Source: Trichomonas tenax (taxonomy: Eukaryota; Parabasalia; Trichomonadida; Trichomonadidae). From it: 22,128 bases of DNA. The DNA is taken from assembly GCA_023091735.1 (NCBI GenBank), contig JALKBU010000874.1:1-22128 (forward strand). Reading direction: 5' to 3'. The notes under the pieces are model-generated. The model worked only from the letters and a program-made list of their open reading frames with translations. It was not told where the DNA came from and made no database searches. Below are positions 8,788 through 16,860 of this stretch, in pieces (position 1 is the stretch's first letter; each line of letters opens with the position of its first letter). A program made the position numbers and the translations under genes.

Positions 8788-9513
8788 AGTGAATTTCCAC
8801 TTATCAACAAAAATTTTGCTACTGAATGTAGATTTGAACATTTCAAAGCTAAAAGACAATTTTTGGCGATAAAGAAAAATTTTACGACTTTTTACTTTCA
8901 AAATAAATTTGAGTGGAAATTCAGAAAACCACAAAAAATTACAATCTTCATTTTCATCATTTGTTTGCTTAATAAATAGATTTACATCAACCCACATCAT
9001 TGAAATGACGCAAAAAAGTATGAGATTTCAACAAAAATTAAAATGTGGAATGTACCAATGCTATTTCCTTTCTTACCTTTATCTACAGATTTAATCAAAA
9101 CCACAAAAGCGCACAATAATCTCTTCATTTGGTAATTTTCATAAACTCTCATTTCTATTTAAAGAGATGCTGTAGCAGAGAATGTTTTAATGAAAGAAAT
9201 CAATTTTTTTTCCTTGAATATTGAAGAATCAAATTTTTAACTAAATGAATCTGAATATAAGTAATAGCATGATATGCCTATTGGAACTCAAATATATTCC
9301 TTTCTAAATGTTCAATTCTACAACAAAATTTCCAAATTGAGCAAATCAACAAGAAATTGGTACTACATTAGTCTATAAATGTACATATAATATGATTTCA
9401 GAATGGTTATGCCAAGGAATGATGTTGGAGCTCAATGGATGAAGAAATGAAAAAATGAAACTTTTTGCCAACACAAAATGTAAACAATTTTACATTTTTG
9501 TATACACCAAATG

Positions 9514-9616
9514 TGACATTATAAAAAGTGCGAATAAAAGTGTCATTATGATAAAAAGTGCCAAAAGATTTTGATGGGTGCTCTCAAATTGAGACCAAAC
9601 ATGGCACTTTTCTATA
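9514..9616 (+). repeat. direct and inverted AAAAAGTGC motif cluster upstream of the HAD gene
   Basis: Two direct copies, TGACATTATAAAAAGTGC (9514-9531) and TGTCATTATGATAAAAAGTG plus C (9541-9561), are followed by an inverted copy, GGCACTTTTCTATA (9603-9616). The last two share the 9-base core AAAAGTGCC. The cluster ends 9 bases before the ATG. It may be a promoter element or a chance repeat. A related AAAAAAGTGC sits 31 bases before the Rab ATG (11211-11220). Confidence 0.4.
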
Positions 9617-9625
9617 AATTTATAA

Positions 9626-10474
9626 ATGACACAGAAGTGCGTCTGTTTTGACGGCGAAGGCGTTCTTTGGCACGCTGGCGAACCCATTCCCGGCGCGTCT
9701 GAGGTGATCAACGAAATCACGAAGCTTGGTTTCAGGCCGATAGTCATTACAAATAACGCAAGCAAGTCTGTCGAGCAATACTACCAACGTTTTCAGAAAT
9801 CGGGCTATAACTCGTTCGAAATGTCTGATGTTATCACATCGGCCGCTGCTGTTGGCTCATATTTGCAGAAGATCGGTCTTGATAAGCCAAATCGCAAAGT
9901 TTTCGTTATTGGCACAGCTGGGTTCGTCAGCCAGTTGAGATTACAGAACTTAAAAGTAATCACAACAGCTGATTTTGATGGAATAGATTTCCACACAATG
10001 GAATTAGATTCAACAGTATGTGCGGTCGTTGTTGGCTCTTCCGAGGAATTCACATATAGACATCTCGCTATTGCCACACGCTTCGTTATCGAAAATGATG
10101 CAAGATTGATCTCTGCAAACCCAGATAATTCATATCCATATAATCCAAAGGTCCTTGTTCCTGGTGCACACGCTCTTTCTGTATCAATTGCTGTTGCATC
10201 CGGAAGAGAACCAATGATCGTAGGAAAACCAGATCCAAAGATCTTCGAAGCTGTTCCAAATCATCAGAATATCGATATCAAGAACAGCTGGATGATCGGT
10301 GATCGCTTAAATACAGACATTAAGTTCGCTAAGAATGTTGGCCTCAAATCTATCCTTGTTCTCACAGGAGTCTCAAAGCGTGATGAATGTGAGACATTAT
10401 CGATTGAGGAAAGACCAGATTTTGTGTGTGAAGACCTTGCTGCTTGCCTCAAAGTTATCCAGGCAAATCAGTAA
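9626..10474 (+). CDS. HAD-superfamily phosphatase (PGP/PDXP/4-nitrophenylphosphatase type)
   Basis: 282 residues, the normal length for the NagD/Pho13 group (HAD subfamily IIA), which includes phosphoglycolate, pyridoxal-phosphate and 4-nitrophenyl phosphatases. Motif I is FDGEGVLW (D9, E11), motif II ITNNASKS (T42), motif III VGKPDPKIFE (K201) and motif IV IGDRLNTDI (D226, D231). NPDNSYPYNPKVLVPG (165-180) is the family's conserved NPDxxxP...PG stretch next to the C2 cap. The oddity is motif I: the family has DxD, where the second Asp is the general acid/base, but here it is Glu (codon GAA). The rest of the active site is intact, so the enzyme may be slower, altered or still active. The substrate cannot be told. 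It is cytosolic by lack of signals. Start: ATG 9626, directly before the motif I strand. Confidence 0.9.
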   Translation: MTQKCVCFDGEGVLWHAGEPIPGASEVINEITKLGFRPIVITNNASKSVEQYYQRFQKSGYNSFEMSDVITSAAAVGSYLQKIGLDKPNRKVFVIGTAGFVSQLRLQNLKVITTADFDGIDFHTMELDSTVCAVVVGSSEEFTYRHLAIATRFVIENDARLISANPDNSYPYNPKVLVPGAHALSVSIAVASGREPMIVGKPDPKIFEAVPNHQNIDIKNSWMIGDRLNTDIKFAKNVGLKSILVLTGVSKRDECETLSIEERPDFVCEDLAACLKVIQANQ

Positions 10475-11251
10475 TTTTTTTATTATATTTAAAGCAAACT
10501 ATTTCGTTTTAATTTCCTAGACATATTATTTCTTGCCATTATGCTCTTTTGGCAAGCATGAAGGGAAGAAATATATCAATCGGAAAAATTTAAAATCTTT
10601 TAACTCAACTTGTGTCAACATACAACATTTTCAAAGGATATTTCAGATAAGAAAGATCTTTGGTCGAATGTCAATTTTGTGGAATTCATTGATCAAAAAA
10701 AGTCGATCATCTGATGGAACTATTAGGCTCCTTTGTTTCTTTCGGTATCATATATATCATTGCTATAATTAAAATCACCTATATCACAGATTTTAATATT
10801 TCGAATATTCGCAATAATCAGTAAAACTTAAGGATCATTAGAACTGTAGCTCCTTTGGCCTTTTTCGAGCTTATCTCCAATAACTTGAATTGTATGAATC
10901 AACAAAAAAGAGGACCAATGTTTAGAAAAAAAAATAACCGAAATATGTTCTCATTGTTTATCTTCCCGAAACAATATTCCGATGATTTTATTACAAAAAT
11001 ATATGATTTTAACCTTATTGGATTATGTAAACTTTTCAAAATAATCAAACAATGAAACATTATTCGTGGTTTTGTATGTAGATCATAAATTTCGAAATAT
11101 TTTGAAATGTCAGATTTTAAGCAAAATCTGTTTTAAAAACTATTTAATAGATGTATGTTATGATAAAATTATGACCGGATTTTTAAGAAAAATTGAAAAG
11201 GTGTAAATTCAAAAAAGTGCTAAAATTTCCAGAAAAACAAAGAAAAAAAAA
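10475..11251. other. AT-rich intergenic region
   Basis: Nothing supported. Short plus-strand frames at 10533-10772 and 10855-11055 have spacer-like composition and no domain. The only signal is AAAAAAGTGC at 11211-11220, close to the Rab start. Confidence 0.55.
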
Positions 11252-11860
11252 ATGCTTGATTCGTCTGAAGTGAAGATTGTGTTGCTTGGAAACTCAGGCG
11301 TCGGCAAAACATCATTGTGCCAGAAGTGGGTCGAGGACACCTTCAACTCTCAGAGCACTACGACTATTGGAAGCCATCTTCATCCTAAAAAAGTCAGGAT
11401 TTGTCAGCGCGATGTCAATGTTTCTGTCTGGGATACCGCCGGCCAAGAGCAATATAAAAGCTTAGTGCCTTTATACACTAGATCTGCATCCTGTGCAATC
11501 ATTGTTGGCGATATTATGAACAAAATATCCTTCGAGGACACTTACGAGTGGCAATCGATGATTTTGGAATCAAACAAAGAACGTCCACCACTGATATTGG
11601 CACTTAACAAAGTTGATCTTGTTCAGGAAAACCTGCAAGAGACTATGACGAAATACATAGAACTTTATGGACACGACTACGATGGAGTCTGCATCTGCTC
11701 CGCTAAAACAGGCGAAGGAATTGATAATGTTTTCGACATCGCAGCGAGGAAAGCCATAGAATACACGGATAAGGTCAGGCAGGCACACGACTCATCAAGT
11801 CACTCACTCGAAGATAACGCAAATGCAAACTCAAGGAACAAAAGGACCGGATGTTGTTGA
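11252..11860 (+). CDS. Rab-like small GTPase
   Basis: 202 residues, the usual Rab length. All five G motifs are present: GNSGVGKT (13-20), switch I T38 in TTTIGS, WDTAGQE (60-66), NKVD (119-122) and CSAKTGEG (149-156). The C-terminus ends GCC, a double-cysteine geranylgeranylation signal that anchors Rabs to membranes, so it probably acts in vesicle traffic. Switch I is divergent: where Rabs have IGxxF, it has IGSHLHPKKV, with Leu in place of the conserved Phe. This makes assignment to a named Rab class unsafe. Q65 of the DTAGQ motif, needed for GTP hydrolysis, is kept. Trichomonads carry hundreds of divergent Rabs, and this is probably one of them. The ATG follows an A-rich leader, with TCAAAA about 40 bases upstream. 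Confidence 0.93.
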   Translation: MLDSSEVKIVLLGNSGVGKTSLCQKWVEDTFNSQSTTTIGSHLHPKKVRICQRDVNVSVWDTAGQEQYKSLVPLYTRSASCAIIVGDIMNKISFEDTYEWQSMILESNKERPPLILALNKVDLVQENLQETMTKYIELYGHDYDGVCICSAKTGEGIDNVFDIAARKAIEYTDKVRQAHDSSSHSLEDNANANSRNKRTGCC

Positions 11861-12320
11861 CAGCGATTTATTACGCTCATTGTATTTACTGCAATGAGTA
11901 AACGTTGTTTTTACTCCGTAATTTTGTTTGTTTGTTATTATTTTGAGACGTTTTTAGTTTTATGCTTTATTGAGTGATTGACCTTAAATTAATGCTTTGC
12001 CGCTGCCGTCTGACATATTTGCAGTATTATTTTACCCCTTTTAACCATATATGGTATCAAATTTATATATTACTTCATTTGGAGCTTTTTCTTTAAACAT
12101 ATTATGCGCTTACCTCCTATCCTTTAAATTTACAATACTTAAAACCTTTAAATCACTTTATTGAAATAGGTTTATATTATTTTTTTAACCCACAGCCCAA
12201 ATTTTTTATATATTTAGATAAATTATCCTGAATCATATCCAAATAACATGAAATAAAGCGATAAAAAAATTAAATATCAAACATTTGAGAGAGTGTAAAA
12301 CCCTTTAATTAATTAAAAAA
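11861..12320. other. intergenic region between Rab and karyopherin-like genes
   Basis: Non-coding, AT-rich. It holds the Rab 3' hairpin and a 12-base palindrome ACCATATATGGT (12044-12055) whose core matches a CArG box. No RNA gene was recognised. Confidence 0.5.
11871..11901 (+). terminator. 3' hairpin after the Rab gene
   Basis: CTCATTG (11876-11882) and CAATGAG (11892-11898) are perfect inverted copies around a 9-base loop. TTA/TAA can extend the stem across a small bulge. It begins 11 bases after the stop. It could mark the 3' end of the mRNA; function is inferred from position only. Confidence 0.3.
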
Positions 12321-15056
12321 ATGAACGAATGTTTGAACAAAATCCAATGTCTTTCATTTGAAGAGATAACTTCAGTCATTGCTGAATCTCAGTCGACTTT
12401 GGAACGTTGCTATGCCACTTTGCAGCTTGATTACTTGTTTAATACAGATATAGAAACATGTTTTGAAAATAGGAATGTTTTGATCGCTTGTATTGCAAAT
12501 AATCTCGAAAATTTCAGTATCTGCAACATAATTATAACATCGTTTACAGAAATAATTTATTATCAATGGGATGAAATTCATGAATTCGTCACAACTCTTC
12601 TTAGCGATCACGACAAAGTAAACATACGAATAGCATCACTTATAGTAGCAAATGCGATACCATATTTCAACTCTGAAGATTTTGATAATTGGCATGCAAC
12701 GATAATGCTTGTTTTGTACAACTGTGCAACATTCCACCTCTCCTTTGAACTTGCTGACATTCTCGCGAGGATTTGTTATTGTTCAGACAAAATTACTGAT
12801 TTTATCGGCCCAGTCAACGAATGCTTCATATCCCTTGAACACGCGATAGCTCTGGGCGATGAATATCTCACAAACTCGCTCAGTGTCCCTCTTTGTGCAA
12901 TAATCGAATCAACAAAAGTTTCTGAAATATTGCCGCGAGTTTTGGAACTATGCACTTCATCATCGACGAATTTGAGTCTCTTTTGGATACTTAATTCTAT
13001 CATTAACACATATCCTGATGAAATAGAACAAAATCTCGAGAAAATTTTTAACAGAACACTTTCTGCTATGAAAGTCTGCCCAACACAGGACGTTTTATTT
13101 ATAGCGGAGACTATGGAGCTATTAGCTATTAAATTTACACAACAATTCATTAAATTATTCAGACAAAATTATGATATTAAAACAGAAAGAAGTATTTTTG
13201 CTTTTGTTGTATGTGTAGCATCGACAGCAGAACATCTTCCATCATTAATTAACCACAATCTCTGCCATTCTCTCATTTTAAGCCTTCAATGCACTCAAAT
13301 GTATGTTAAATTAGCGACATTGGAGGCAATGAAGGAAGTAGCGTTGGTTAATGAGTCTGTGAGAGTCATTTTCTTAGAGCAATTATATGATTTAATGGGA
13401 GTTGTTGATTTGAAATTATTAGAAAAAGCAATTAAAGTCGCTTCATTCATTATTGACAGTTTTACGCTTCCAAGCAACATGGTTCAAACATTGGTTGACA
13501 GAATTCGCGTTTTAATAAGTCCATCATATTTATGTAGACATTTATGCGTGAGTTTGGTCTTTTCTGTTGGTATTACTGTCGCCAGGTACAACCATGTCCT
13601 GTTCCCAATCATTTGCAGGTCAGTTCTCAACACACCGAGCAATGTTGATGCAAGTTTGAAATGCAGATCAATCGAAGCTCTTTCGATACTAAGTTATGGA
13701 AGAACAGACACTAAAGCAGAAGATGCGATTGCTGAGTGCATGAGCGATGAAACTGATGAAGTTGTAATTTCCATTCTTTCGGCAGTTTCATATTTCGCAA
13801 AATTCAAGAAAAACATCTCCAAATTCAAAGAGTTCACAGAGAAATATGTTAGAAAATTCACAGAAACATTCACGCAAGAATTCTTCGAATGCCACTCTTT
13901 AGAGAACTTCTTCATTCACTCGATCAATAACAAAGAAGATGAAGAAGAAGAAAATAATTTGCAATGCATTGCAAGTGAAGACTTAATACAAGAAGCAACA
14001 GAGAAATTCGAAAGAAGTCAACATGGATGGTTCTTGACTGTTTCTATATTAGCGAAGAGATTGTTCAAGCACAAATGCAATTACGATCCACACGTTTTCA
14101 TTCCAGTTTGCACAAGAATACTCAATGAAGGATCAACAGAAGAAAAGAAATGCGCTTTGAAAGCACTTTCTCACATTTTCGTTGCTGCTCCTGAAACGTT
14201 CGATCAAAACATTGTTGAACAAATCGCATCAATACAAGACAAAATGTCATGTTTGTCTTCAATGGCAATCATATTAGAAAAATTCGACTCAATCAAGAAA
14301 GATAATGTTATCAAACTCGTCGTTTTTTGTTTAGAATATTTAATACATCCAATCACTGGCGACGTCAAGAAATGTTTGCAATCAGTTTATCTTTATTTAA
14401 CTTCACTTTTAAAGCTCTACGAAAAACAATTCCCGTTATCGCATTTGATGGCAGTTAGTTCTTTTCCAAACGCTTCACAGCCTTACGTTATTAGAATGAT
14501 CATATCCTATCTTAAAACTAACAAAAACGACAAGATAATCGAATATTTAGTTGATAATCTCAAAGAATTCGATTTAGATGCAGAAGGAGAAGTTTTGTAC
14601 GGATTTGCACAACTCGATATAAGAAAAGTTCCAATAAAGAATTTGCCACCATTTTTGAACTTTGGCGGTGTTGCAGCAAATGGTGCTTTGTCATATTTAG
14701 CGCATTTATCATATCACGGTGTCGTTATTAGAGAAATATTGGAAGAGATAATTGATGCATTCGATTGTGTCCGATTTGATGCAAACTTTATCATTATAAG
14801 GATCTGTGAACTGATCATCCAGGACGATTATCACAGGACCAAATGCGCTGTTAGAATCACAACATCATTGACGTCTGTTTTAACACTGCCCGATGAAACA
14901 TGGGAAATTATGAATGTTTGTGATGAAGCACGTCTGAAACTTGCAAATGCCATAAAAACAGTGGTTGAGGAATCGCACGAAGCGAACATCAATCTCATAG
15001 CGTTTCTCTCAATAAATAACAGGATGGAGAGGTTCAATAGAAGATCAGGATTCTAA
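12321..15056 (+). CDS. HEAT-repeat protein, probable karyopherin-beta (importin-4/5-like)
   Basis: 911 residues of almost continuous paired amphipathic helices, as in HEAT/armadillo solenoids. Near residues 535-550 there is an acidic linker (NNKEDEEEENN) followed by a helix pair (DLIQEATEKFERSQHGWFLT, then SILAKRLFKH) and a further HEAT unit. This order resembles the acidic loop and following repeats of importin-beta, importin-5 and Kap123. The N-terminal region (SQSTLERCYATLQLDYLF, then IACIANNLENFSICN) could be a divergent importin-beta N-terminal domain. The length is near the 850-1100 of that family. If so, it would carry cargo through nuclear pores with Ran. Alternatives are other HEAT proteins (adaptin, condensin or TOG type). 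No signal or membrane segment. Start: ATG 12321 after an A/T-only leader. The stop is TAA at 15054. Confidence 0.9.
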   Translation: MNECLNKIQCLSFEEITSVIAESQSTLERCYATLQLDYLFNTDIETCFENRNVLIACIANNLENFSICNIIITSFTEIIYYQWDEIHEFVTTLLSDHDKVNIRIASLIVANAIPYFNSEDFDNWHATIMLVLYNCATFHLSFELADILARICYCSDKITDFIGPVNECFISLEHAIALGDEYLTNSLSVPLCAIIESTKVSEILPRVLELCTSSSTNLSLFWILNSIINTYPDEIEQNLEKIFNRTLSAMKVCPTQDVLFIAETMELLAIKFTQQFIKLFRQNYDIKTERSIFAFVVCVASTAEHLPSLINHNLCHSLILSLQCTQMYVKLATLEAMKEVALVNESVRVIFLEQLYDLMGVVDLKLLEKAIKVASFIIDSFTLPSNMVQTLVDRIRVLISPSYLCRHLCVSLVFSVGITVARYNHVLFPIICRSVLNTPSNVDASLKCRSIEALSILSYGRTDTKAEDAIAECMSDETDEVVISILSAVSYFAKFKKNISKFKEFTEKYVRKFTETFTQEFFECHSLENFFIHSINNKEDEEEENNLQCIASEDLIQEATEKFERSQHGWFLTVSILAKRLFKHKCNYDPHVFIPVCTRILNEGSTEEKKCALKALSHIFVAAPETFDQNIVEQIASIQDKMSCLSSMAIILEKFDSIKKDNVIKLVVFCLEYLIHPITGDVKKCLQSVYLYLTSLLKLYEKQFPLSHLMAVSSFPNASQPYVIRMIISYLKTNKNDKIIEYLVDNLKEFDLDAEGEVLYGFAQLDIRKVPIKNLPPFLNFGGVAANGALSYLAHLSYHGVVIREILEEIIDAFDCVRFDANFIIIRICELIIQDDYHRTKCAVRITTSLTSVLTLPDETWEIMNVCDEARLKLANAIKTVVEESHEANINLIAFLSINNRMERFNRRSGF

Positions 15057-15629
15057 TGTTAATATTATTTGTTTATATATCTAAAATCATGTTATATTCA
15101 ATCCATATTTTCTATGTTTTTCTCTCTATGATTTATGTTCATAATATCGAGAAAATGAAAATATATTTTTAAAAATCAATAATTTCTTTAAATTTAGATT
15201 AAACATCTTACGGTAATTGAATATTTTATGAACAAAATGATAAAATATAAATTGGAACCGAATCAATCTGAAATTTTTAAAAATTTGGCTTTTTGATATT
15301 CAGAAATAGAAGAAGAGATGAGAAATGAAATAAAATACATTTTTGGCGGTTTTTGATCAATTTTGTATCAAATTTCTTTAATCTTTAAGCTTTCTATACG
15401 ATATACTATATGAAAATTACAAAATAAAAAATTGAAGAGTTAAAATTTTACGAATCTGTCCGGATGTTTTTTAATATTGATTTATGATCGCGAAAGTTCA
15501 TTGAACCTGTTTTTGAAAGAAATTTGGGTTATCTTGGAACGTTCGATGCTGTTTTATATAAAATCACAAGAAATAAGGTGAAAATTTATCAGATAGCGAA
15601 AGATATAAAAATCTATTTTAAAAACAACA
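15057..15629. other. AT-rich spacer between convergent genes
   Basis: Lies between the 3' ends of the karyopherin-like gene (+) and the Myb gene (-). I see no ORF, RNA gene or clear repeat in it. Confidence 0.55.
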
Positions 15630-16157
15630 TTACTGCCTTTCTAATGAAAAGGCGGAAGCAAACTCATCAGTCAAACTGAGGAAAGGATCAAAATCGCGCT
15701 GGTTTGTGCCTTCGATGAAAGTGGCGAAGAGCTCATCGAGAGACTTATCAATAGGATAGTTGCCAATAGAAGGCATTGTAACTGTTTCCTGTTGGAGAAC
15801 TTGTATCCTCGATGTCTGGTGCTGATTTTCTCTCTCGAGCAGTTCCTTGCAGTGGCTCTTCACCTGAACAACTGTGTGGCGTGGAAATGTAACTTGAATC
15901 TGAATCCATCTCTTTCCTAATTCGCGGTATTTCTGGAGCAGCAATTCGTCTTCCTCTGGTGTCCAGTCCTTGCTGGCAGAGTGCTTGCAAAGAACATGAC
16001 GCCATCTGTCACGGCACTGCTGTACGTTCCTTCCTGGCATTAAAGAAGCAATCGTAACCCAGTTCGTGTGTTTGACTTCTGTAATTAGATATGTAAGGAG
16101 CTTGTCTTCTTCGTGAGTGAACTTTGGTGATTGAAGTTTACTCTTCTTACTGGACAT
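15630..16157 (-). CDS. R2R3 Myb-like DNA-binding protein
   Basis: 175 residues with two Myb/SANT repeats. Repeat 1 spans about 12-60: KFTHEEDKLL, W33 in NWVTIA, and W52 in CRDRW, with Phe13 in place of the first Trp. Repeat 2 spans about 62-110: DWTPEEDELL (W65), W84 in KRWIQI, then VVQVKSHC with Cys103 where the third Trp is usual. The ~65-residue tail is acidic and hydrophobic (LDELFATFIEG; FDPFLSLTDEFASAF) and could be an activation region. Trichomonads use many short R2R3 Mybs as gene regulators, for example those controlling iron-responsive genes in T. vaginalis, and this fits that class. It is nuclear by function. Convergent with the karyopherin-like gene; the start is ATG at 16157. Confidence 0.92.
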   Translation of the reverse strand: MSSKKSKLQSPKFTHEEDKLLTYLITEVKHTNWVTIASLMPGRNVQQCRDRWRHVLCKHSASKDWTPEEDELLLQKYRELGKRWIQIQVTFPRHTVVQVKSHCKELLERENQHQTSRIQVLQQETVTMPSIGNYPIDKSLDELFATFIEGTNQRDFDPFLSLTDEFASAFSLERQ

Positions 16158-16770
16158 CTTAAAAAAATGATTTTTATTATTTCAATAATTTGAATACATG
16201 TCTCAAATTTGACACAATCACAAAATTTTAATAAAAACGGTTTAAACATTTTTTGAAATAATGTCCACTTTGGTCATTTTCAAAGTCGAAACATCAATTT
16301 TATTTTTTATGTGAATTTTTATACTTTTTATAGTAAATAACATTTCGAGTTTATTTAGAATCTTCTCTTTCTATAGTGTAATATGATAAAGCCATCAAAT
16401 AAAACCATCTGAAATTAGAATGATGCGAATAAAGATAATCGATATTAATTGCTTGCAATGATGAAGAATGTGCATTTTTATAAAAACGCACCTTTTGAAT
16501 TCGGCACTCAAAAAATATAGATTTGAATACTGATAACAATTTTTATAAGAAATGAAAATCTTGTACTAATATGCGATTATCTAATGCAAGACATAAAAAT
16601 ATCAATAGACATTTTTAAAATAGGGATTGAAATGTATTTCAGCGTTTATTATATTGAGGACAAATGGAAAGCGCAACAGGTCTATTTAAAAAAAATTTTA
16701 AAATGTTTGAATGAAGTGTGAAAAATTGAATGCCATGAATTGATTTAAAAGAATTTTAATTGTGATTACA
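16158..16770. other. intergenic region upstream of the U5 gene
   Basis: AT-rich and non-coding. It carries the Myb promoter at its left end and should hold the U5 promoter at its right end, but I recognise no snRNA promoter element. A 62-codon minus-strand frame at 16351-16539 is not convincing. Confidence 0.5.
16165..16170 (-). promoter_or_regulatory. initiator-like TCATTT of the Myb gene
   Basis: On the minus strand TCATTT lies 7 bases before the ATG at 16157. It matches the TCAYTW form of the trichomonad initiator. Confidence 0.4.
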
Positions 16771-16774
16771 GTTT

Positions 16775-16860
16775 GAGACAATGAGATGGGCGATCGAGAG
16801 CCTTTTACTCTCCGCTATTTCATTGTTGACCTTTTGAAAATGCTTTGAAAAGCATTTCGG
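16775..16860 (+). ncRNA. U5 spliceosomal snRNA
   Basis: The invariant U5 loop 1 sequence GCCUUUUAC sits at 16800-16808, closed by GAGA/UCUC (16796-16799 with 16809-16812). Below it come an internal loop, a GCG/CGC stem (16790-16792 with 16813-16815) and an 11-bp stem (16777-16787 with 16817-16827, including two G-U pairs). A single-stranded, U-rich Sm-like site, ACCUUUUGA (16829-16837), follows. Then comes a terminal hairpin, AAATGCTT/AAGCATTT (16838-16845 with 16850-16857) with a UGAA loop. The order stem-loop 1, Sm site, 3' hairpin is that of all U5 snRNAs. In the spliceosome, loop 1 aligns the two exons. The exact ends are estimated; the RNA is short (~85 nt), as in other deep-branching protists. 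The Sm site is less canonical than AUUUUUG. Confidence 0.88.

Larger units (their letters stand above)
8773..9625. other. divergent spacer between BRO1 and HAD genes
   Basis: 853 bases between two genes that point away from each other, so it should hold both promoters. The part up to 9000 is open on the minus strand but looks non-coding. The clearest structure is the repeated AAAAAGTGC motif at 9514-9616, listed separately. No RNA gene was recognised. Confidence 0.5.

Noticed and set aside
8773..9000. N-terminal extension of the BRO1 frame to the ATG at 9000
   Set aside because: The extra 76 residues are F/K/S-rich like translated spacer, the BRO1 domain starts at 8772, and an initiator lies between the two.
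10533..11055. Two plus-strand ORFs of 79 and 66 codons between HAD and Rab
   Set aside because: Spacer-like composition, no motif, no initiator-like context.
11067..11080. GTATGT, the trichomonad 5' splice-site form, upstream of the Rab gene
   Set aside because: No matching ACTAAC-type branch/3' splice signal follows, and the Rab frame is complete without an intron.
12044..12055. CArG-like palindrome ACCATATATGGT
   Set aside because: One short AT-rich palindrome 265 bases from the gene is easily chance; I know of no evidence linking such boxes to trichomonad promoters.
16351..16539. 62-codon minus-strand ORF downstream of the Myb promoter region
   Set aside because: No recognisable features and AT-rich chance composition.
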